Shown: positions 1-7,911 of the stretch, piece by piece
Numbering within the stretch: the first letter of the stretch is position 1
Layout of the letters: every line of letters begins with the position of its first letter
Source of the DNA: a virus
IMG/VR virus record: IMGVR_UViG_3300021141_000030
Coordinates: 1 to 34,421 of that record
Length of the DNA: 34,421 nt
Strand: one strand, 5' to 3'
Made by a program: the position numbers and the translations under genes
The notes under the pieces: generated by a model
Told to the model about the DNA's origin: nothing
The model's database searches: none
Seen by the model: only the letters and a program-made list of their open reading frames with translations

Positions 1-531
1 GTCGAGCTAGCTAATCGCAGGCAGTGCCTGGATACGGACGCGAAGGGTGTTGCGGTCAAAGACGACAAGACCGGGCAGGTAGTAGACTACCAGGACGTTA
101 CCTTTGCAGGTTACGCTAGCACCTGGGCGCACATCACACCGTCTGACCGCCAGGGTGACAACGTCCAAGTCGGTGCGTTCCGCTCTACTATCCGTGATTT
201 TATGGCCAACCCGGTGATGCTCATCGACCACCGGATGTCGGTGGAGAACATCGCCGGACACTACACGATTGTCAGGGAAGATGATCGCGGCTTGTTTGTG
301 CAAGGCCAGGTTTCTAACTCGCCGCACATGAAGCATGCCAGGTTCGCTCTCATGGAGAAGTCTCTGCGGACGCTATCTATCGGCGGAATCTGGGTCTACG
401 AGCCTGACGGTCGAACGATCAGCAAAGCCTATCTCTTTGAGATCAGTCTGGTAGCAGTGCCTGCCAACCCTGACGCTATCATCCAGGCACGCAGCCTCGA
501 CCTTGCAGCCCTAACACGCATTTCTCAATGA
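1..531 (+). CDS. HK97-family prohead protease (5' end outside window)
   Basis: The reading frame is open from base 1 and ends at TGA 529-531, so only the C-terminal 176 residues are visible. They match the HK97 gp4-like prohead protease family (peptidase U35/S78), which cleaves the scaffold or delta domain of the capsid protein during head maturation. Visible hallmarks in order are the GYAST segment, GDxVxxGAF, the NPVMLIDHR block with the likely catalytic His (codon at 229), the SLRTLSIGG block with the likely catalytic Ser, and the closing EISLVAVPANPDA. The expected capsid substrate is present at 8969, but about 8.4 kb away rather than adjacent. The next gene overlaps by four bases (ATGA). 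Family assignment is firm; the identity of the catalytic Ser is by family analogy. Confidence 0.9.
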   Translation, partial: VELANRRQCLDTDAKGVAVKDDKTGQVVDYQDVTFAGYASTWAHITPSDRQGDNVQVGAFRSTIRDFMANPVMLIDHRMSVENIAGHYTIVREDDRGLFVQGQVSNSPHMKHARFALMEKSLRTLSIGGIWVYEPDGRTISKAYLFEISLVAVPANPDAIIQARSLDLAALTRISQ

Positions 532-1190
532 ATCTACAGCCGTTTTTCCGCATTGCCGCAGGTGTTACCGTAGCGCCCGCAATTCCTAGCGCCGCAGGCA
601 CCTACACTATTTCGACGGAGCCGGGAGGCAAGCAGCCTTCTAACTTTCCAGGAACAGTCAGGGTAGCTAGCGGCAAATTCTGGCCGCTCAACTGCCAGGC
701 AGGTGCCTTGGATACGTCGAGAAACATGCTGACGATTTCTCTAAACCCGCTCACTACTAGCGCAACAAATCCTCACAGGTACTGGGTGTGCTACGGCGGC
801 TGGAACCTATCCGGGCTAGACCCTGATGGCGAAACGATTGTAGGCGCGGCACGCCCGCCTGTGATGCTGGCGATGTACAATCGAACGCCGTATGTGCTGG
901 CGTGGCAGATCACTAGCGGCGCTCTAACAGAGCCTCTGAATTTGAATACCGCTTTGCGCCTGCTGCCGGGGGCGTGCGTAGGCTTGGAGGGTGCGCCGCA
1001 ACCCGCCTACTACAATAGGCTAGGTACTTGGTGCTATGATACTGTCCAGGGTGTGTCAGGCCCAGGGTCGTTCCTGCATGTAAAGGCGATGGATGACGGT
1101 CCTGTGTACGACCGCACAACCGCTGCCCCGGTCAACGGTTATCTCGAAATTGTTATCGCCCAGGCAGCAACGTCGTACTGGCTGCCATGA
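528..1190 (+). CDS. Uncharacterised phage protein, possibly virion-associated
   Basis: A 220-residue protein that I do not recognise. It starts at an ATG overlapping the protease stop (ATGA) and its own stop overlaps the start of the glycosyltransferase gene, so it is translationally coupled on both sides. The sequence is rich in Gly, Pro, Thr, aromatic and beta-prone residues, with no evident membrane segment, coiled coil or catalytic motif, which would suit a small beta-rich structural protein such as a head or tail decoration. The position between a head protease and glycan genes fits a virion component, but this is inference only. The upstream sequence has CTAAC rather than a Shine-Dalgarno sequence. 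Confidence 0.6.
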   Translation: MNLQPFFRIAAGVTVAPAIPSAAGTYTISTEPGGKQPSNFPGTVRVASGKFWPLNCQAGALDTSRNMLTISLNPLTTSATNPHRYWVCYGGWNLSGLDPDGETIVGAARPPVMLAMYNRTPYVLAWQITSGALTEPLNLNTALRLLPGACVGLEGAPQPAYYNRLGTWCYDTVQGVSGPGSFLHVKAMDDGPVYDRTTAAPVNGYLEIVIAQAATSYWLP

Positions 1191-1903
1191 AGCTGAAGGC
1201 TTTCTGTATCAGCCTCCCTAACCGTGCTGATCGACGCAAGGCCCTTGACGAAGCCTGGGATGCTAGCGGTCTAGCTGCAATCTTCGACTTGGAGTTCATC
1301 CCTGGAGTACAGATCAGCCCTAACATTCAAGGACCGCAGAGGGTGGCGCTCTGCGACCTAGCATGCGCGGCATCGCACCGAAGGGCTATCGCTATGGCCG
1401 CGGCAGAGGATGCGGAAGGTGTGCTAGTGCTGGAAGACGATGCGGTGCCCGTCAACTCCCGCCAGCTTCACGACTTCCTCTTCAAGACACTAGCTAAGGC
1501 ACCGCACTGGAACACGGTAAACCTTGGAGGTTGTCGCGCTAACTGGCGTCCGGCAACTCCCGCCCTCCGGGTTTTTCCGCACGACTGCGGCGAGCTTTTT
1601 ACGGTTAAGGGAATGGTCACCACGCACGCTATCCTTTACCACCGCAACGTCTTCGACGATGTGTTAGTGTCAGTGCCCTGCGAAACCGAAATCGCTTCCG
1701 GTATCGTGCCGCAGACCTTTAGACCGTATGACCAGTGGCTAGCGTCTCACGGTACAATGCTGACAGGGTGCCGTCCGTACTTCGTTCAGTCGGGAAGTTC
1801 TAGCGACATCCTAGGCATGCCGCACGGTCAGGACATCGCCGCTCTAATCCAAGACACCTATGCACGCATACGCTCTTCCTGCCAAGTCGCACCTATGGCG
1901 TGA
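1187..1903 (+). CDS. Glycosyltransferase family 25 (LPS glycosyltransferase-like)
   Basis: A 238-residue protein with the GT25 layout: an N-terminal strand AFCISLPNRADRRKAL (family form: I-N-L-x-x-R-x-D-R), a SHRRAIAMA segment, then VLVLEDDAVP with the acidic EDD motif at residues 83-85 that binds metal and nucleotide sugar in this family. A C-terminal region keeps PYDQWLASHG, resembling the family's distal acidic site. GT25 enzymes, such as LgtB-type LPS galactosyltransferases, transfer hexoses to glycans; collagen galactosyltransferases are also members. Donor and acceptor cannot be read from the sequence. The start overlaps the previous stop (ATGA) and the 3' end overlaps the next gene by 44 bases. 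A second GT25 gene lies at 19862. Confidence 0.8.
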   Translation: MKLKAFCISLPNRADRRKALDEAWDASGLAAIFDLEFIPGVQISPNIQGPQRVALCDLACAASHRRAIAMAAAEDAEGVLVLEDDAVPVNSRQLHDFLFKTLAKAPHWNTVNLGGCRANWRPATPALRVFPHDCGELFTVKGMVTTHAILYHRNVFDDVLVSVPCETEIASGIVPQTFRPYDQWLASHGTMLTGCRPYFVQSGSSSDILGMPHGQDIAALIQDTYARIRSSCQVAPMA

Positions 1904-2444
1904 AACTACCGCCGCAATCTCGGGACGCGGATGCGCCCTAGCGCCTTTCCATGTGGATGGCGGTAAAGCATGGTGCGTCCGCACCTACTCCAGCCCGGAT
2001 ACGAACGGTTATGCTAGGAAGCTAGCGGGCCTGCGTAACGTGCTGGGGCGCTCCTTCTCTGAGACGCAGACACCTCCCACTCCCATCGAAAATTTGCAAG
2101 GCGTGCAACTGTTCGCGCTAGTAGAAGACCCGCTAGTGCGGCTGCGGAAAGTCTGGTTCTATCGAACCTCCTCCCCGGCATTCACGGCTCGCTGCCCACT
2201 GCGCTTCCGCGACGTGTCAGGCAAGTCATTCGGAGATTTCGTGCGGTGGGGGCTAGCTCAAGATCCGCTCTCCTGTGACGAGCTAATCAGACCGCAATGG
2301 GCTATGCTGCCGGAAGGCTGCAAGCTGTACAAGGTGCAGTGCGATAACGACATCGAAGAGCCGTCCGCGCTAACACGGGACATCGTGCGGGCGCTGTACG
2401 CGGATGACCTGCCTTTGTGGGAGGAAGCGGCTGCGATGCCTTGA
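1860..2444 (+). CDS. Sulfotransferase-like protein (weak Sulfotransfer_2 resemblance)
   Basis: A 194-residue protein starting inside the 3' end of the GT25 gene (44-base overlap; no other in-frame ATG close by). The middle resembles carbohydrate sulfotransferases of the Sulfotransfer_2 type: FALVEDPLVRLRKVWFYR corresponds to the family's F-x-x-x-R-D-P-x-x-R-L-x-S-x-Y block, followed by SFGDFVRWGL, an IRPQ segment and LYADDLPLW, which corresponds to the C-terminal Y-x-x-D. The usual N-terminal 5'-phosphosulfate loop (K-x-G-x-T-S) is not visible, so PAPS binding is uncertain. Overlap with a glycosyltransferase gene supports a glycan-modifying role. It could also be an inactive relative or an unrelated alpha/beta protein. 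Confidence 0.45.
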   Translation: MHAYALPAKSHLWRETTAAISGRGCALAPFHVDGGKAWCVRTYSSPDTNGYARKLAGLRNVLGRSFSETQTPPTPIENLQGVQLFALVEDPLVRLRKVWFYRTSSPAFTARCPLRFRDVSGKSFGDFVRWGLAQDPLSCDELIRPQWAMLPEGCKLYKVQCDNDIEEPSALTRDIVRALYADDLPLWEEAAAMP

Positions 2445-2468
2445 CTTAGCCTGCGGCGGGAGTATCAG
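2441..2468 (+). promoter_or_regulatory. Possible sigma70-like promoter before the fibre gene
   Basis: TTGACT at 2441-2446, overlapping the previous stop codon, is followed after 16 bases by TATCAG at 2463-2468. The predicted start of transcription would fall within a few bases of the ATG at 2477, giving a leaderless or nearly leaderless mRNA. The -10 match is only partial. A TTGACTAGCG-type box recurs at 7656 and 8852. Confidence 0.3.
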
Positions 2469-2476
2469 TCAGGCAA

Positions 2477-5400
2477 ATGGAACCGCAGACCGTCAACCTA
2501 GCCCTTTCAACCTCCGGCGTAGTCCCGGTCTCGGTCGTAGCGTACAACGCTAACACACTCATCCTGTCTTGCGAAGGAGACCTCTCTAACGGCACTTTCG
2601 AGGAACTGGTTGCGGAGATTTACCAGAACGCGAATTTAGGAGAAGACCCGCTAGCTACCGTTACCTACGTCGGGACGCTAGGCTCCGGCCCGCACCTGCT
2701 ATCCTTTACGCCGGAGCAGACTAACCTGCTGCCGTCCGCGCCTTCGATCCTGTCGCGCACGTTCTACCTCGTAGTTCGCGGGACTGGCACTGGCGGGATC
2801 AAGACGGTTTTTGTGCTAGGGCGTCTGACCTTGCAGGCTAATCCGGCAAGCGACATCGGCGCTCCGCCTCCAGCGCCATCGCTCTATGCGTCGAACGTCT
2901 TCCGGTATGTTGCGGCGGCAGGCAGCACTAGCATCACAGCCTCTGGTCGTGACGATACTCTAACATTTTCGGTGCTGGGCGCTGGAACGGTATCGCTTAA
3001 CCCTACGACCAAGACAGTGTCTGTTAGGGTCTACGGCGGTGCGGCTTGGCAGTCCGGCGTAGCGTATGCCCTCGACACGGTCGTAGGCAACGACGGGAAC
3101 GCCTACCTTTGTACGGCAGCACACACCTCTGCGCTAGCTACAGAGCCGGGGACAGGCGCTTCGTGGGAAACCGTCTGGAAGCTGTCAAGCGCCGCAGCAT
3201 CTGGCGACGTGACCGGACCTGCTAGTTCTACCGATAACGCTATCGTCCGATTCGACGGAACGACGGGCAAAGTTATTCAGAACAGCGGAGCTAGCGTAAG
3301 CGACGCAGGCGCAGTCTCTACGGATGCGCTAGTGCTTGCGCAGACTCCGACCACCGCCCTGTCCGCTGGCGTTATGCGCTACGACTCAGGTGAAAAGGTG
3401 CCGGAAGTCGGGATTGAGACCGTTACCTTGAAGCTAGGGGTGCAGCAGTACGTTAGGGTGTATAACGACACTGCCCTGACAATGACGCGAGGTCAGGTTG
3501 TCTACATTAGCGGAGCGCAAGGCAACCGGGTCGCAGTCCGTCTGGCTAGCGCTGCATCGGAATCTACTAGCGCAGGCACGCTAGGTCTGGTGTCGCAGAC
3601 GATTGCGGCTGGCGCGGAAGGATTTGTCCAAGTGCAGGGTCCGATGTACAATCTCGACACCTCGCTGCTGACGGCTGGCGCTCTCATGTTCCTATCCTCT
3701 ACGGCAGGGACACTAACAGCTACCGAGCCTCCTGCTCCACAGCACGGCGTCCGCGTAGCATATGTCGAGCGCGTCCACGCTACGGTCGGCAGTCTCTTCA
3801 TTAAGGTAGACAACGGGTATGAGCTAGGCGAACTGCATAACGTAACTGACAGCCTGTCCGGTCAGGTTGCGGTGCTTGTGAAAAACGCAAGCACTAACGT
3901 GTGGGAGTCGAAGACGGCGGCGCAGACGCTTACGCTTATTGGCGCTTACCCAAGCAGCAACCCTAGCAATTTCAGCGCTAACTCTACGGACGCCTACCTG
4001 TTAAGCCGCACTAACCATACAGGTACACAGGCTACTAGTACGATTACGGGTCTAGACACGGCGCTGTCTGCTAAAGCGGATCTGGTAGGCGGGAAGCTGG
4101 ATACTGCGCAACTTCCTGACCTAGCCATCAGTCAGTATCTCGGCACCGTAGCTAACCAAGCAGCGATGCTAGCATTAGTAGGCCAGCGCGGAGACTGGGC
4201 TATCAGGAGCGACGATGGTAAGGTCTACATCGTTACCGCCGAGCCTAGCAGCTCTATCGGCAACTGGACTTCACTGTCCTATCCTACTGCTCCCGTGCTT
4301 TCTGTTGCAGGCAAGACCGGAACTGTAACGCTAGTGGCGGCTGACATCTCTAACAGCACAGCTACCGGGCAGAGCTTAATGACAGCAGCAAATAGTGCTG
4401 CCGCAACCGCCGTCCTAGACACGTTTACTACCTCGGTCAAAGGGCTAGCGCCTGCGTCCGGTGGAGGCACTACGAATTTTCTACGAGCCGATGGGACGTG
4501 GGCAGCGCCTGCTGGCGGAAGCGGAGGAACACCTGGCGGAGCCACCGGAGAGCTTCAGTACAACAACGCGGGCGCGTTTGAGTCTGTTACCAACTCTTCT
4601 GTTTCCGGCAGCACGATCACGCTAGGTAACGCAGAAGCGATAGGGGCTGGCATTACTCCGTACCTGACGCTGCGAAACACTACTGCATCTACTGCTGTCC
4701 TTAATCAGAACAGCCCTGCTATAGCGTGGCTCGGGGCTGGGTGGGCGTCAACTCCAGCGGAGTCTCGAGTTACGGAGTGGAGGTCATACAGCCTAAACGC
4801 AAGCGGTGCTGCTGATCCAACATCTCAGTTAGCGTTTCAAGGACGAGTTTCTGGAGGTGCATGGCAGACCATACTACGTCTTCAGGTAGGTGCTAATGGT
4901 AACTATATTTCGGGGTCTGGGGTAGCAGCAGAGTTTGGCGCGACATCAATTACGGCGTGCAACGTCCTATCCGTGGCGCAGCTTAACTCTTCAGTAACAG
5001 GACTCAGGCTCAGGAGCGACTATAACGTATCTTGGTCTAACTCTACTACTGTACCTGGCTCGCCAGACCTGTATATCCGAAGGCGAGCCGCAAATAATCT
5101 GCAACTCGGCGTCTCTGACACTTCGGTTATTTCAGCACAGACTATATCAATTAACTCTGGAACAGTCGCAGATTCCTCACTGGCGTCGGTATCTTTTACT
5201 CTGGATTCGTCTCGAGGGTGCGGTAGCGGGGTAGGTGGAGAGCTTATAGCGCGTACAGCGCCAGCCTCTGCTGGCGGAAGCAGTACTCAAAACCAGTTAG
5301 TCGAAACGCTGCGTATTCGACCTGGGCAAGGTATCGCTGTGGCCAATAGCGGTCTTATCTCGGCAACGTCACGCGATAGCCTGTCGCGAACAACTGTACT

Positions 5401-5905
5401 TCATGCAGTCAGTGTGGGGTCCGCCGCATCCGTCCCTCTTTCCGAATCCTGGGGCGTGAAGTGGACGACAGGCACGTTCTACGGTACTGGAGTGCGGGTT
5501 TACAACAAGCAGGGGAGTTATGTAAGCCAACCGCACACTAGCGGAGCTACGACAGAGCCTGGCGTAGGGCCTAACTGGACATCTGTATGGACTCTAGTAA
5601 CTCGGCCAGGGATGTCCATCCCTACGGATACAGTAGGACAGGCTCTGATACTGATTACTGGAACCAGCACTGCGGGAGACGTGGCGCGGTATATGCGTCA
5701 GGTTTCGTACAAGAACGTGGCGGGAACATCCAGCCTAGTCGGAGCCGTAACTACAGTAGGAGCAGACGTCACAGCGACAACATCTATCTCCGTTACAGTC
5801 TCGGACGGTACCGACTCCCTTGAGGTCAACTGCACCGGGGTATCTGGTCAGACTTGGCGATGGCAGGCTGTAATTTTTGCTCAAGAACTGGCAATCGGCT
5901 CCTAA
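2477..5905 (+). CDS. Tail fibre / receptor-binding protein
   Basis: A 1142-residue, low-Cys, Ser/Thr/Ala/Gly-rich protein typical of phage fibres. Recognisable pieces include GDVTGPASSTDNAIVRFDG (about residues 243-262) and NFLRADGTWAAPAGG (about 667-680), both recurring in phage tail fibres, and a Gly-rich hinge after the latter. Two segments resemble CBM5/12-like carbohydrate-binding modules: one near residues 190-235 (W-x-x-G-V-x-Y, D-T-V-V, N-A-Y-L-C) and one near 991-1040 (Y-V-S-x-P-H-T-S, EPGVGPNW). The C-terminal part is probably the receptor-binding tip. Bases 4625-5536 lack the CTAG words frequent elsewhere in the gene, suggesting an exchanged module. The next gene begins one base after its TAA. 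Confidence 0.85.
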   Translation: MEPQTVNLALSTSGVVPVSVVAYNANTLILSCEGDLSNGTFEELVAEIYQNANLGEDPLATVTYVGTLGSGPHLLSFTPEQTNLLPSAPSILSRTFYLVVRGTGTGGIKTVFVLGRLTLQANPASDIGAPPPAPSLYASNVFRYVAAAGSTSITASGRDDTLTFSVLGAGTVSLNPTTKTVSVRVYGGAAWQSGVAYALDTVVGNDGNAYLCTAAHTSALATEPGTGASWETVWKLSSAAASGDVTGPASSTDNAIVRFDGTTGKVIQNSGASVSDAGAVSTDALVLAQTPTTALSAGVMRYDSGEKVPEVGIETVTLKLGVQQYVRVYNDTALTMTRGQVVYISGAQGNRVAVRLASAASESTSAGTLGLVSQTIAAGAEGFVQVQGPMYNLDTSLLTAGALMFLSSTAGTLTATEPPAPQHGVRVAYVERVHATVGSLFIKVDNGYELGELHNVTDSLSGQVAVLVKNASTNVWESKTAAQTLTLIGAYPSSNPSNFSANSTDAYLLSRTNHTGTQATSTITGLDTALSAKADLVGGKLDTAQLPDLAISQYLGTVANQAAMLALVGQRGDWAIRSDDGKVYIVTAEPSSSIGNWTSLSYPTAPVLSVAGKTGTVTLVAADISNSTATGQSLMTAANSAAATAVLDTFTTSVKGLAPASGGGTTNFLRADGTWAAPAGGSGGTPGGATGELQYNNAGAFESVTNSSVSGSTITLGNAEAIGAGITPYLTLRNTTASTAVLNQNSPAIAWLGAGWASTPAESRVTEWRSYSLNASGAADPTSQLAFQGRVSGGAWQTILRLQVGANGNYISGSGVAAEFGATSITACNVLSVAQLNSSVTGLRLRSDYNVSWSNSTTVPGSPDLYIRRRAANNLQLGVSDTSVISAQTISINSGTVADSSLASVSFTLDSSRGCGSGVGGELIARTAPASAGGSSTQNQLVETLRIRPGQGIAVANSGLISATSRDSLSRTTVLHAVSVGSAASVPLSESWGVKWTTGTFYGTGVRVYNKQGSYVSQPHTSGATTEPGVGPNWTSVWTLVTRPGMSIPTDTVGQALILITGTSTAGDVARYMRQVSYKNVAGTSSLVGAVTTVGADVTATTSISVTVSDGTDSLEVNCTGVSGQTWRWQAVIFAQELAIGS

Positions 5906-5906
5906 C

Positions 5907-6542
5907 ATGCTTATGAAGACCTTTGGAATTTCCAGCACACTCCAGCTCGTCGATCTTCCGGCGACACCTTGCGGCGAGCCTGACTGGCTAGCGGCTACGC
6001 CGCCGGGTATGTTTACCGCACAAGATCCTCGGGCACCATGGAATCAAGATCCTCGGGCACCATGGAATGCTCCTGACCCTGTGCTGTCGGAGGACGCGGC
6101 TCCAGATACGCCGCAGCTCGAGCCTATCAATCGAGATCCGTCGGCATATCCTGGCCTGCTGTGGACTCCCCCTGAAGTAGTGCCGCTAGTCAAGCTAGCC
6201 GCGCCTGAAGTTATTTCAGGCATGGTTGCGGAACCTCTGCTAGTGTGGCACTCTGATCGAGTAGAGCGTGATTGGGAAGTGCGGAATATGACTGCGGAGG
6301 AGCTGGCCGCATCTACGCGCAAAATTTGGGCTAACAGCGCAGCATTCTGGGAGGTTTTTACTAGCTCCGAAAAAGAGGCTATTGCGGTCAGCGCACATCC
6401 TACCGTCCGCGCTCTAGTCATAACTCTATCAACTTGGCCTTCTGCTTTATTCTCAGACGACCCGCGTGTTACTAGCGGACTTGAACTGCTGCAAGCGGTC
6501 GGCATACTAACCGCAGAGCGCATAGCGCAAATCCTAGCATAA
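5907..6542 (+). CDS. Fibre-associated protein, possible tail-fibre assembly factor
   Basis: A protein of 211 residues beginning at ATG 5907, one base after the fibre stop; an in-frame TTG at 5877 would lie inside the fibre gene and is less likely. A second ATG at 5913 is possible. The N-terminal half is Pro/Asp-rich and includes a perfect tandem duplication encoding QDPRAPWN twice. The middle has RDWEVRNMTAEELAA, and the C-terminal region ends with GLELLQAVGILTAERIAQIL, a pattern seen in small proteins encoded after tail fibres. A role in fibre assembly or attachment is inferred from the position and this C-terminal pattern. Confidence 0.55.
   Translation: MLMKTFGISSTLQLVDLPATPCGEPDWLAATPPGMFTAQDPRAPWNQDPRAPWNAPDPVLSEDAAPDTPQLEPINRDPSAYPGLLWTPPEVVPLVKLAAPEVISGMVAEPLLVWHSDRVERDWEVRNMTAEELAASTRKIWANSAAFWEVFTSSEKEAIAVSAHPTVRALVITLSTWPSALFSDDPRVTSGLELLQAVGILTAERIAQILA
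6021..6068 (+). repeat. Perfect 24-bp tandem duplication
   Basis: Bases 6021-6044 and 6045-6068 are identical and encode QDPRAPWN twice in frame within the fibre-associated gene. It looks like a recent slippage duplication that kept the frame. Confidence 0.95.
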
Positions 6543-6548
6543 AAGGCT

Positions 6549-7400
6549 GTGCGAAAGGTTATTGTTACAGGCGGAGCCGGATTCATAGGCACGCACCTGT
6601 TGCACGCCTTGCAAAATCTAGCGGACGCAGAGGCGCTAGACCTAGCCCTGCCGGGAGGCATCGACATCCTAGACCGAAAGGCAGTGGAGAGGGCGGTGGC
6701 TTGTGCCGACACCGTCATTCACTTAGCTGCCGTCTCTAGCGTAGGCGAGGCGCTGGCTAATCCCTCGCGCTGTGCGGCGGTCAACGTAGACGGCACACGC
6801 ACGGTCTTAGAAGCCGCCCGCAAGGCTCGCGTCAGGCGGGTCGTCTTTGCTAGCAGCGCCGCAGTCTACGGAGAAGTCAGAAAGGGATGGGCTAGCAGAG
6901 AGTCTGACCGACTAGCGCCTGCCTGCATCTACGGGCACACTAAGCGGCTAGGCGAGCAGGCAGTCGAGGAGTACGCTGGCAGGAATCGGAGTGCTGTGGC
7001 TCTGCGGTTCTTTAACGTGTACGGCCCTAGCCAGCTAGGAGGCGTCGTTCCTGCTATGCTTCGGGCAGCGGCTAGCGGCGAGCCTATCTACATCCACGGC
7101 TCTCCAGATGTCAGCCGCGACTTCGTCCATGTCAGAGACGTGGTAAGAGCCATCATCCACTACGCATTCGACTTTCACGGAGCCGGAGTGTATAACGTCG
7201 GTACAGGGAAAGCTACTACGTTAGGTACGCTAGCGGCTGCGGTCTGCATGCTGACGCGCTCTAAGTCTTCGATCCGCGTAACGCCGACACAGGATTGCGG
7301 AGTCAGGCGTTCGCTAGCATCGACGGAGAAAGCCGCCCGCACCGGGTTTTCCGCGCAACATTCTTTGCGGCAGGGTCTTGTGGATTTGTCACCTTTCTGA
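6549..7400 (+). CDS. NAD-dependent epimerase/dehydratase (extended SDR, GalE-like)
   Basis: A 283-residue extended short-chain dehydrogenase/reductase. The N-terminal VTGGAGFIG (G8-x-x-G11-x-x-G14) is the NAD-binding Rossmann loop; SSAAVYGE carries the conserved Ser, and Y128-x-x-x-K132 (in IYGHTK) is the catalytic pair. ALRFFNVYGP, DVSRDFVHVRDVVRA and GVYNVGTGK are typical of UDP-glucose 4-epimerase and related sugar-nucleotide enzymes. The product is likely a modified nucleotide sugar for the phage's glycosyltransferases, though the substrate is unknown. It starts with GTG seven bases after the upstream stop. The family is usually 300-340 residues, so the C-terminal substrate lobe is a little short. 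Confidence 0.85.
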   Translation: MRKVIVTGGAGFIGTHLLHALQNLADAEALDLALPGGIDILDRKAVERAVACADTVIHLAAVSSVGEALANPSRCAAVNVDGTRTVLEAARKARVRRVVFASSAAVYGEVRKGWASRESDRLAPACIYGHTKRLGEQAVEEYAGRNRSAVALRFFNVYGPSQLGGVVPAMLRAAASGEPIYIHGSPDVSRDFVHVRDVVRAIIHYAFDFHGAGVYNVGTGKATTLGTLAAAVCMLTRSKSSIRVTPTQDCGVRRSLASTEKAARTGFSAQHSLRQGLVDLSPF

Positions 7401-7413
7401 TATAGGGGACGCC

Positions 7414-7659
7414 ATGGACAGCTTGACCTCCTACGACAAATTCACCATCGCCGTGCTAACCATTCAGGCGGTTGCCGTGGGCAAACTGTGGCTGGATACT
7501 CGCACGCAGAACAAGAAGATCACGGCACTGAGCAGCCTTGTCGGCAGGCTGTACGGGTTCAAGGATGCTGTTAAGCGGTGCCACGTCCGCCAGTGCCCTT
7601 TCCGGGCAGAGGTTGACGCTATGACAGGTCCATTGCCTGACCCTGGCGCAGAGCATTGA
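7414..7659 (+). CDS. Small membrane-anchored protein of the lysis region
   Basis: An 81-residue protein with one N-terminal hydrophobic segment (FTIAVLTIQAVAVGKLWL) followed by a charged, polar tail with two Cys residues. ATG 7414 is preferred because it follows GGGG with suitable spacing; an in-frame TTG at 7378 would overlap the epimerase gene. Placement just before a holin-like gene and a putative endolysin suggests a lysis accessory role, for example spanin-like or antiholin, but no defining motif is present. Confidence 0.5.
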   Translation: MDSLTSYDKFTIAVLTIQAVAVGKLWLDTRTQNKKITALSSLVGRLYGFKDAVKRCHVRQCPFRAEVDAMTGPLPDPGAEH

Positions 7660-7684
7660 CTAGCGGCCCTCGGTGCGTTACGGT
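7656..7684 (+). promoter_or_regulatory. Possible promoter before the holin-like gene
   Basis: TTGACT at 7656-7661 overlaps the previous stop and is followed after 17 bases by TACGGT (7679-7684), a weak -10. The predicted start of transcription falls at about the ATG at 7690. The first 12 bases closely match the box at 8852 (TTGACTAGCG then G or C, CC). Confidence 0.25.
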
Positions 7685-7689
7685 CCCGC

Positions 7690-7911
7690 ATGATTAAATC
7701 TCTGAAACCTTTTCTCGCCAGCAAGAAGACGCTGCTAGGCGGTATCGTTTCCTTCCTGGGGGCGCTGCTTAATCTCGTCGAGCATCTGTACGCTGTGTCT
7801 AACGGCGCTCCACTATCCATCGAACGGATCAGCCTTAGCGTCGCCGGGTTCGGTGCCGCATTCAGCGGATTTGCTAGCAAGGACGCAGACAAGACGGGGG
7901 TGCCGAAATGA
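7690..7911 (+). CDS. Putative holin
   Basis: A 73-residue protein with a basic N-terminus (KSLKPFLASKK), a first hydrophobic segment (TLLGGIVSFLGALLNLVEHL) and a second weaker one (ISLSVAGFGAAFSGFA), then a charged C-terminal tail. Size, double hydrophobic layout and position two genes upstream of a putative endolysin fit a small phage holin, which forms membrane lesions that release or activate the endolysin. No family signature was recognised, so the assignment rests on topology and context. The stop overlaps the next start (ATGA). Confidence 0.5.
   Translation: MIKSLKPFLASKKTLLGGIVSFLGALLNLVEHLYAVSNGAPLSIERISLSVAGFGAAFSGFASKDADKTGVPK

Noticed and set aside
6044-6718. 224-codon open frame on the - strand
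   Set aside because: Antisense to the fibre-associated and epimerase genes, no motif, no leader elements; all supported genes are on the + strand.
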